NCBI GenBank assembly: GCA_032164295.1
Contig: JAJHTX010000010.1
Coordinates: forward strand, 1,798,001-1,862,000
Direction: 5' to 3'
Length of the DNA: 64,000 nucleotides
Origin: Inonotus obliquus
Lineage: Eukaryota; Basidiomycota; Agaricomycetes; Hymenochaetales; Hymenochaetaceae
A program made the translations under genes and the position numbers. Numbering within the stretch: the first letter of the stretch is position 1; every line of letters starts with the position of its first letter. The notes beneath the pieces are model-generated. The model worked only from the letters and a program-made list of their open reading frames with translations, was not told the DNA's origin and searched no databases. Shown here in pieces: positions 55,768-64,000 of the stretch.

Positions 55768-57669
55768 TCATTGTGACAGAAGGTCAGCTTTGCCCATCGA
55801 CATTCCTGCTTTATGAATCAACGTAAAGTCGTAATCAGCTAGTTCGAGTCACCACCTCACCTGACAGTAGTTCAGCTTCTGTGGTGACTTGAAGTAGAGA
55901 AGATTAGCATGATCCGACCAGACTTCAAAACGTTGACAGGCTCCTAGCAAATATTGTCGCCATTCTCTAAGAGCCTGTACAATTGTGAGCATCTCTTTGT
56001 CGTAGATCTCGTAATTTCGTTCAGCATCTGACAATGTCCTTGACCTATATGCTACTGGTTTCCACTTGCCCTCTTGCTCCTGTTGTAACACCCCTCCAGT
56101 TGCATAGTTCAACACATTGGCTTCAACTCTAAATGCTCCTTCATTGTTTGGAATAACAAGCACAGGTGGTTCACATAGATGTCTCTTGAGTTCCTCGTAG
56201 GTGGCTTGTTCCTCCTCCTTCCACTTCCATTCTACCTTTCCCGTTAGCTTCATAAGCGGTTTGACAATCTTGCTGTAATCTTTGACGAATCATCGTAACC
56301 AGTTTCCAAATCCTAGGAACTCCTGTAACGTCTTTAGGTTCCTTGGCACTGACCACTCCTGAATCGCTTTTGATTTCTTCGGATCCACCTTTACTACTCC
56401 GTTACCGATGATGTGACCAAGGTATTTGACGTGGTCTGTTTTGAACTCGCATTTCTGAAGTTTGAGGTACAGGTTGTTCTTTCGTAAGACGTCAAATACT
56501 CGTTTGACTAGCTGTTGGTGTTCGTCTTGCCCTTCGGAGAAGATAAGTATGTTGTCGAGGTAGATGATGACCTGTCCCTCGTGTACTAGTTCCCTGAAGA
56601 TGTCATTCATGAATCCTTGGAACGTAGCTGGCGCATTAGTTAAACCAAAAAACATAACCGTAGGTTCAAAGAATCCCAGGTCAGTCCTAAACGCATATCC
56701 CCAACGAACATTGAGCTTGGTGATGTAATGAGAGTTCCTGACTTTGTCAACAAGCTCTTGAATTAGAGGGAGCGGGTACTTGTTCTTGATAGTTCCTTCG
56801 TTCAGCTTCCTGTAATCCTGAATCGCTCGAAGGGAACTGTCTTCCTTTTTGATAAAAAAGAACAGCGATGCCATTGGAGATTTTGAGTGTCGAATGCATC
56901 CTGAAGCGAGGTTCTCGTCGATGAATTCTTGTAGTACCTGCTGCTCTTTTGGGTTTAGCGGGTACACCTTACAGTCACTTGGTTTGAAGTCTGCTTTGAG
57001 TTCGATGGCGTGGTCCCAAACTCGATGCTCTGGCAACCTTTCAAAGTTCTCCTCACTGAAGACGTCCGCAAATTCATCGAGGTACTCTGGCCACTTTGTC
57101 ACTCTTCTGACTTGCTTCTTATGATACTCTTCCGCCTCCTTCTCCAAGGACCAACATGTCTCCGGACAACGAGTGAATGACATGACGCCCGTCTTCCAGT
57201 CAATTTCTGGATTGTGCTTGTGTAACCAGTCATATCTAAGAAAGACGTTAGTTGATGCTAGGGATGTCACTGCTAGTCGAATAGTCTCTTCATGTATCCC
57301 ATCAAAGATCATTTGCACCTCCACATACTCTGTCATTGAACACTTCTTGTTGCCAGTTCCATCAGCATTAAAGAGTGGTATAGGACAAATATAGTGTTTG
57401 GTGGGGATCTTGTACCTTTCGACAAATCCTTCGTCGATGAGAGAACCAGTTGCTCTAGAGTCAATGAGCGCATGTGCATCCAGCTCCTGTCTGTCTGTAT
57501 CGTATTCTTCTCCATCTAGCTGTTCCATCTCCTTTTTGTCTTCAGGGGTCAGCTTTCGATTGAAGGGATGAATGATGGTTACAATGATGTCCAGTTGGTA
57601 TCCATTCATTCGTCGCACAAAGATGGCTTCTGGTTTCATCTCCTTAGGCTGTACACCCTTGTCATACAT
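55768..57669 (-). pseudogene. Gypsy element 2 protease, reverse transcriptase and RNase H
   Basis: Minus strand, open 57669-56290, then broken. The protease motif reads HALIDSRATGSLIDEGF, with DSR in place of catalytic DSG (AGA at 57454-57456). The reverse transcriptase has FIKKEDSSLRAIQDYRKLNE, YITKLNVRWGY (Asn for the first catalytic Asp, 56710-56712) and VIIYLDNILIFSEG (YLDN for YLDD, 56551-56553). TGA codons at 56290, 55849 and 55768 break the thumb/RNase H part, where WKPVAYRSRTLSDAERNYEI and VWSDHANLLYF are clear. Every one of these changes is a G-to-A or C-to-T transition. Confidence 0.9.
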
Positions 57670-57854
57670 CCACGCATCATCATAGTCGTCAACATCTAGA
57701 TCGTCTTCTTTTTCAGGGATGGGTATTACGTCGTTCAGAATCTCGTGATTTTTTAACTCAGTGTATTAAGGCGCATCTAGATACTGTACAGCACGCGAGT
57801 TATAATTTAACAATGACGAGAGTCCTTGAGAATGTTGACCAGTAGTTACAACGT

Positions 57855-59280
57855 TTACTGCTGGTCTTTTGAAAAATCCTGCTCAACGTTGACTCCTTCG
57901 GTCTCGGTCGTAGCCCTAACTTCAACAGTTTTCTCACTGTATTCTTCCTCGACAAAGGCAGACTCTAGTAGCTCGCCAAGTTGCTCCACCATTTCCCTAC
58001 GAATCGTCGGGTCCATTCCCACGATAATCTGTTGTACCACCTGTGCTTTGTCTGGACATTTGCTTGCAAAGTGTCCAGGCTTCCTGCATGCCCAGCAAAG
58101 TAGATGACGATGAGCTGCGTCAACTTCCATGGGAACTCCCATTCCAGAATGTGTACCCGGCTTTACTCCTTGTGCCTGTAATGGGGGATGTTGTTGTTGT
58201 GACTGTTGTTGTTGGGGTGGAGGTCCTGGAGGTCGACGATACTGAGTTTGGGGGAGAGGGGGGAAGGTTTGTGCTGGTGGTCAATTCGGACGTAGTTGTG
58301 TTTGAAGCTGTTGTTCTACTACATCGACGGCTAGCGCTTTCGCTTTCCATTTGTCGTACTTCACCGGTACCTTTTCAGCTCGCATTACTCCTCGAAGGAC
58401 GTCAGGGTTGACTGCCTGTTCCAGACGATGGATGAGAACCACATTGTGTTCCTCCTTGACAAGACCCGCTGAGATTTGTAGTTGCTCGAAAACATCGAAG
58501 AATTTGTCAGCCATACGACATCCTTGTACTTCCGTGTAGATCCGTTCTAGTGCCTTAGATGCTCTGTGAGGATCTCTAAAAGACGTGTCGAGGGCTTTGA
58601 TAAACTTCCCGAAGTTGTTAGGGATGGTTGAACTTCACTCAGCTGCAGTGTTTTGGTCGATGTAGTTTTGCGCCCATGTCGAAGCTCGTCCTGACTTCAG
58701 GTAGGATAGTACAAACTTGATCTGGTTGACGTCAGTTCCAAACCTTCCTGGGTTCTCTGAAATGTACAGTATGAATTCCCGACAGAAATCTTCATACTTG
58801 TTGCCTCCATGATATTGCCTTGGTTTGTCAACGGATGGGTTGTCTGTCGACATCATTGTTGGTGCATTTGTCGGTGTCCTTGGCTGTCCTACTCCTGCTT
58901 GCGCCAGAGCTTGGGCAACAATAGTGGCTATCACATCAGCTGTGAGGTGCGACATGTCGTCTTCAGGAGGTTCAACATCAATAGGGTCTTCTTCGACAGG
59001 GGGTGGAACAGGTTCGTGTGTCGACGGTGGTCAAGATATAATTCTTTGAGGGGGATCAAATGCTCCTGCCTGTGGTTCCTCAGGTTCTTCATGTGCCGAG
59101 AATCTCGCAGCTGTCGAAGAGGTGGGAGCGAATGATGAGATTGGTGCTGGGGTGCTAGTTGGTGTGTGTGCCTAGTTGTCCTTTGCTTGATCCCAGACTA
59201 TACGCTGTTCCCTTCCAGTATTTGTTGTATAGTAGAAACCTTGTTGACTTCCACTGTATCTTCCTCCTCTAAGCTGACCA
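57855..59280 (-). pseudogene. Gypsy element 2 gag
   Basis: Minus strand. An upstream part (GRYSGSQQGFYYTTNTGREQ, then a TAG at 59172) leads into ADVIATIVAQALAQAGVG, PRQYHGGNKYEDFCREFILY and RASTWAQNYIDQN, the capsid-like domain. TGA codons at 58635 and 58281 interrupt it. The nucleocapsid end has one zinc knuckle, CWACRKPGHFASKC (CCHC), near 58090. Another stop lies near 59031. Confidence 0.85.
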
Positions 59281-59972
59281 AGACGCTAGCGCACACGCTC
59301 CGATACAGTATCTATTGTGGCGGCCTAATGGGGAGAGGATGAGGTTGTTGTTGCTGTCGACAAGCAGGGATTGTGTCGTCAAAGGAGATAGTAACTTTAA
59401 AAATCCAGAGGGGGATGACAAAAGAGATACGCTGACTGCAGTATACTTCGTCTGTCCGCTTCATCCAGATACGGTTGTCTCTAAAATGCAACGTCAACAT
59501 TAACGTCAGTGTTTACCAATGTATGATTGACTTCTGCCAACTAGATGGGTCTTCTTCTTCGATCTTAACATCAGCCTCCTCGATTTTCACTTCTACCTCT
59601 TCTTCCTTAACAATGACTACTGGTCGCTGAGGGTGGTACGTAAGCCTAATGTACTGATTACGTCCTTTCCTGTCTGTGCCTACAACAATATCGTTTGGAT
59701 CGTAGTCGAGGGGGTTAAACAGGATAATGTAGGACTTGGGCTTTCGGTACTATCAGTTACGACAACTAGGAGCCAGGGTGACGAGTGAAGGTTGGTTACT
59801 TGTTATGAATCCAATACACAGCAACATTGATCAACATCACTGGGCAGGGTTGAGGGTTTCTGTTGTGCTCAGGTAAACCCGGATTGATGCGATATCGACC
59901 TAGAGGGCGCTTGCAAAGGAGAGACGTTGATGACGAGTCAGACGTCGGTCCTGAGGGGGGACTCGACTCTTA

Positions 59973-60540
59973 TGTTAGGATAGACGAGGTGGTGGTGCAC
60001 ACTCGAGGCCTGTTCTCACAAAGATCGTCTGGTTAAACCAAGACAACCTCTACACTGTCTTAAGGGAAAGTACACAGTCGTCAGCGACGTACATCTAAGG
60101 TGGAGAACCTTGAGTAATGCACGCATCTAGGAACAGTATACAACTAAGACGTCGTAGTGGTAAGTAGATTGAATAAACTAAGTAAGTACAAGAGAGGAAT
60201 ACCTAAGACGTCGTGGTGGTAAGTAGAAGAGTCGAGTGGGGAAGACAAGACAAGATCTATCTACTTATATACACCTGGATTGTGGGAAGGTATTACTCTA
60301 AGAAGGTGCTGCGCAGCAGCATAACAATATAATCAAATAAGCAACAGGGCCCAACGAGTCAGCAAGAATGAGTAAGGGTGAGTAAGTGTCGTCAGGGTTG
60401 GGGCAGAATTAGTAATATAGTATTAGTAATATATCGGGATAGGGCGGAGGGAGTCATAAGGTATTAGTAATGAAAGGAAATTAGTAATATAATGGAATAC
60501 GAAAAATAAGAAAAGACAAAAAAGGAAAAGTGTTCTTACA
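59973..60540 (-). repeat. 5' LTR of Gypsy element 2
   Basis: 568 bp; the internal region is to its left and the TTCAC duplication to its right. Confidence 0.92.
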
Positions 60541-60545
60541 TTCAC
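60541..60545. repeat. TSD TTCAC of Gypsy element 2 (right)
   Basis: Exact partner of 53501-53505. Confidence 0.88.
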
Positions 60546-60829
60546 TATTTGTCTCTTTTATAGCTCCAGATCGTATGACAAGTAAACTCAGTGATCCTGT
60601 CAGATGCTGAGACAGTGAGAATGATTATTGCCAAGAGCAGTGATCTCTCCGACGTCCAGTGTCCATGAAAACTTGTGAAAGAGGCCAAGGCTGAGGAAAT
60701 ACACTGGTTGGGAACATGCAATAGAGGTGGAGGTAGGAGGACGATCAATTAGCAAGCAAGATACAGTGTGTACATGTGCCTCTCGGGACACTTTGCCGCT
60801 CTCTCTGCTCTACTACTGCTATTGTCATC

Positions 60830-61745
60830 ATGACTCACTGCTCAAGGCTTTCCAACGACTTGAGCGAATGCATTGTAAAGATTCAAGTCAAGCAGATCTC
60901 AGAATGGACGGGCATTTCAGAACGTACATTGTACGATATCATTCAAAAGTACAATCACAAAGGGACTGTTTCAATGGAGGTCCTGAAGAACTGCAGAAGG
61001 CCGAGAGCATTAAATTACGTTGATACAGGGGTGAGTCATCACTCTGAAGAGTCAACTTGCACCCTTTTATACATGCTATATAGTTCCTGCTTGGCTCATT
61101 GAGATACCAAAATGACATCTATTTGGATGAACTAAAGAATATGTTGCAACAGAGATGAGGACGAGATGTCTCAGAATCAAACATATATAGGACATTAAGG
61201 CACACAGACTTCAGGTTGAAGAAGGTGGCTGCTTCATGTCAAGCTCAGGTAGTGCAGGATATGCTGACACTGCACGTTTCAGATCTCAAAGATGGTGCTG
61301 GAATGCAACAAAACTCAATGTGTGCGCTATCAGGCTTGAATGAGACCTTATTACTCATCTGAGCAGCTGGTGTTCATAGACAAAAGTGCTTGTGATCGCT
61401 AAACTTTTATTTAAAATCAAGCCTGGGCACTTGAGGGTAGGCAAGCTTGTCGGAAGCACTTCTTCACAAGAGGAAAGCGGTAAGTCAATCATTTGATTCT
61501 TTCAGACTGTCTAATCTGCCTTCCACACCTTCTACATGCAGCTATTTATTGCTACCGGCAATCAGTCTTGATGGGATGGCTGACTGCATGATCATCGAGA
61601 ATGCATTCAATGCGAACCTCTTTGTAGAATTCATTGATGGTCTTCTGAACAAGATAGATCTATTCCCTGCACCAAGGACCATGATCATAATGGACAACTG
61701 CTTAATACACAAGGCTCCTGAGATCTGTCAGCTCATAGAGTCCAG
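60830..61745 (+). pseudogene. Tc1/mariner-like (DDE_3) transposase, decayed
   Basis: From ATG 60830 a helix-turn-helix is seen (SECIVKIQVKQISEWTGISE, then RTLYDIIQKYNHKG and RRPRALNYVD). A GTGAGT...TATATAG intron (about 61030-61082) leads to LLGSLRYQNDIYLDELKNML, after which a TGA stops the frame and DVSESNIYRTLRHTDFRLKK continues. The first catalytic site reads VFIDKSACDR (family VDES) near 61372. A later exon has LLPAISLDGMADCMII and LFVEFIDGLLNKIDLFPAPR with TMIIMDNCLIHKAPEI (second Asp). The third acidic residue is not found. Introns in a transposase are common in agaricomycete members. Confidence 0.82.
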
Positions 61746-62377
61746 GTCAGTCTCATCCTTATTATCTGCCCAATGTTGTGCTGATATATACATAGGGGCA
61801 TCAGACTGGAGTCTTTGGGGATTCAAACTACAATCTGGCCATTTTGTATCTTCTACTAGTGCACCTGTAACATAGTAGCTGATTTGTCACTTGTACCTGT
61901 CTAGATTCTACCATTCCTACATATTCTGCCTACATCATCCTTTGCAAAGTGGAGAACAGAAGCTGCCAGTCCATGGCTGACTTGTACACTATCTTGTGCA
62001 GCCATGCTGAGTAGATCTGACACTGACAGTTGTGCAAGCACTGAGTCAACCTGTAGATAACCATTCTTCTTCAACATATCGGCAAATACAGTATAGTTGC
62101 ACTGGTCTTGACCTCATTCTCTGTCATCCTCGCAAGTCTTTAACCATTTGTCAACTAGAAGATAGTTTCAGATTTCGTATAGTGGAGATGCACTTGTTCT
62201 TCTATGCTTTTCGGGTGGATGCGATTGTCTGCAGTAGCCATGCTGCTCCCTTGAGGACAAACTATTGTTGTGCACTTTCCAATAGTGACAATTTCTGACA
62301 TATAAGCAGCAAGGACTGCAGTACCGACAATGTTTGTGACCATCTCTATAGGACTCAGGTGAACAGTGTTCCAAGCG
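61746..62377. other. No gene seen
   Basis: Stretch between the transposase remnant and the minus-strand pseudogene. Short frames only. It may hold the lost 3' part of the transposase. Confidence 0.4.
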
Positions 62378-63812
62378 TCAGTAACTTCTCTGTGATCTGC
62401 TCCTCTCTCGTCTTGCTCTCAGAGTAGATTCAGATTTACCATCATTACAGTCACTGCTCAATGAGCCAGACCATCTCTGATTGTTTCCTGATTCAGATGA
62501 TCTCTGTGCATATCTCGCCTCATTGTCAGAGTCCCGATTATTGTTGGCACATATTGCTTTCTTTCCTGGTGGCTTTACACAGTTTGTCAACTTCAGTTGA
62601 GCAGGGATCTCTCGGGACATCACACCCAGTGTACCAGCCAACTGTGTCATCATCAAAATACTACTGGGCAGAAAATCTTGAACATCAGAACTCACAATTA
62701 GTCAAGCATGATCAGCATAATTCATCATATTATAGTGTTTATGCTTGCTATTATAGTGGACCAGGCAGACGTCCTGTGGGTGCTCGTTGCATGCAAGATT
62801 GCTCTTGATTTCGTTTATAGTAGAGCCAAGAATCTCCTCCTGATCTATCTTCTTTTGCTGATTTGTAGTTGGAGCAGTCGTGATTGGCTTAGTTGCATTT
62901 GCTGCATTAGAACGTTTTGGACCATCCTGGGTGATGATATATCATCATATCAGATATGTGCAGTAATTTGATGAAGGAGAGGGAAAATCACTGTTTTGTT
63001 GTTCATGTTATAAATAACAACCTCACAAGTGACATTTGGCTTCTTCTTCTTTTTCTGTTCTGCGATATACTCCTCAATGTCTCTTGCTATTTCATCAAGA
63101 CCTTCCTTAGAATCTAAATAACGTGGTGTCATCTTCTGAGCAGTGGTCTTCTTGAACCAAGGAGTGGTGTAACTAAGTAAAACAGAGGTGTAATGACATT
63201 GAAGAATTTCTACAACAGAGGTGTAATGACATTGAAGAATTTCTACAACATTCCTGCGAATGTTGTAGAGAGCGTCCAATGAGCCGATTGCCAATCTCTG
63301 TAAACCATGTCCATCATTGACTAGAGCTGTAAAAGGAGCGTGCTGTTTAAATACATTGCTGGCAGGTTGGCATCTATCTTGGGCAGGCGTAGATATCACG
63401 ACATCATTTCCGCCACCTAGTAAATTACTAATTCATACAAATACATCTCGAGAACAGCTCACACATACCAGGAGAGAGTTCCAAATCAGAGAAAGTTATT
63501 GATCCCTCTCAATAAGTAGAGTCTGCTTCTACATCTTCAATAATATTCACAATATCTACTTGTGATGGTTCTTCTTGCTCTTCATCCTCTTCATAAATGA
63601 GGGTAAGATTGCGACAAGTACCTATAACTTGAGGTTCAACCTGAAAAAAGAAAATGTCTATTAGACTGGTATTTTCGTAGCTGGGTAACTATCTAAACCT
63701 CTTTCTCAGTATTTTCAATGGGCTTTGTGGTCACCCTTGTCTTTCATACCGCTCTGCCTCTATGGGCCACAGGTGCCTGCTCTAGCAGATTCTTTCTCCT
63801 CCTAAGAGACAT
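62378..63812 (-). pseudogene. Multi-exon pseudogene of unknown function
   Basis: From an ATG at 63812 the chain is MSLRRRKNLLEQAPVAHRGR, then (after a GT...TTTTTTCAG intron, about 63694-63643) VEPQVIGTCRNLTLIYEEDE with an acidic run, then (GTATGT...ACTAG, about 63471-63419) GGNDVVISTPAQDRCQPASN, then ALVNDGHGLQRLAIGSLDAL, a duplicated VEILQCHYTSV, a basic segment AEQKKKKKPN, and further left GSTINEIKSNLACNEHPQD with HYNSKHKHYNMMNYADHA. The Cys-His pattern in this last piece recalls a domain common in agaricomycete repeat-associated proteins, but I cannot name it. In-frame TGA codons at about 63739, 63510 and 62701 show decay. Confidence 0.5.
63181..63246. repeat. Perfect tandem duplication, 2 x 33 bp
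   Basis: The 33-bp unit beginning AACAGAGGTGTAATGACATT occurs twice head to tail with no mismatch, adding 11 codons in frame to the minus-strand pseudogene. Confidence 0.9.
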
Positions 63813-64000
63813 CGTGATGTTGAGGTGAAAAAAAAAGAAAGAATGGCAGAGGTGGTTTCCAAAATGACATGATAATATTTTCTCATGTTTCAACGGCAAT
63901 TTTTGCTACTCTAAGAATGCTCTTTTATGTACTCAAATTTCTACATCTTTCGTACTTCTTACAATACTTATGTGTTCACTAACAACTGATTATTTGGTTG

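Larger units (their letters stand above)
53506..60540 (-). mobile_element. Ty3/Gypsy LTR retrotransposon (chromovirus), young insertion, mutated by transitions
   Basis: LTRs of 568 bp each (53506-54073, 59973-60540) start TGTTAGGA and end TTCTTACA. The TSD is exactly TTCAC. Coding order on the minus strand is gag (zinc knuckle), protease, reverse transcriptase, RNase H, integrase, chromodomain. A run of 17 G (minus strand) is the polypurine tract next to the left, 3' LTR. About ten LTR differences were seen, all transitions. Reading frames are cut by at least seven nonsense codons, with changed active sites in protease and reverse transcriptase, so it cannot move by itself. Confidence 0.93.

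Overview
The window reads as nuclear DNA of an agaricomycete (mushroom-forming) basidiomycete. The evidence is dense genes with many 45-90 nt GT-AG introns, a C2-NACHT-WD40 receptor with the C-terminal tail I associate with Agaricomycetes, ERV14 and DRS2 genes in basidiomycete style, and Ty3/Gypsy elements of the chromodomain (chromovirus) type. Gene identities come from reading the translations and known family motifs; no database search was possible.

Layout. 1-1150: fragments of two unrelated host genes, a USP7/UBP15-type ubiquitin protease (+) and a group III NIK1-type histidine kinase (-), joined tail to tail. 2439-4141: a frame-broken Crinkler (CRN)-like effector gene. 4934-39821: an ordinary gene-rich segment with a small unknown protein (-), clathrin light chain, a mitochondrial MDL1-type half ABC transporter, a multi-pass membrane protein, a large C2-NACHT-WD40 NLR-like protein carrying one internal frameshift, ERV14/cornichon, a GlcNAc-kinase-like protein, a LARGE-type glycosyltransferase (-), a tetraspan-like membrane protein (-), an F-box protein (-), an alpha/beta hydrolase, NMN adenylyltransferase (-), a second F-box protein and a DRS2-type P4-ATPase flippase. 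Clathrin light chain, ERV14 and DRS2 all serve Golgi/endosome vesicle traffic, but they are not adjacent and I see no operon-like logic.

40163-60545: a nest of transposable elements. A DNA transposon (TIR TGGGGAYTGGCAAT, exact 7-bp TSD TATTCAC) spans 40163-50588. It holds a second TIR element (about 40445-48987) with long, tandem-repeat-rich inverted termini and pieces of at least two host genes (RAD23 ubiquitin-like region, NUD1/CDC11-type leucine-rich region). That element's right terminus is split by a Ty3/Gypsy chromovirus (43472-48874). A 435-bp inverted repeat lies further in. A small relative of the outer transposon follows at 50712-51759 with its own exact TSD (GATATAG). A second Gypsy chromovirus (53506-60540) has 568-bp LTRs and an exact TSD TTCAC; its coding region is ruined by C:G to T:A transitions, including both the protease and reverse transcriptase active sites. 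60830-63812: a decayed Tc1/mariner-like transposase and a multi-exon pseudogene of unknown origin.

The least ordinary part is the nested stack at 40-52 kb: a small TIR family defined by two exact 7-bp TSDs, and a gene-fragment-carrying element inside it.
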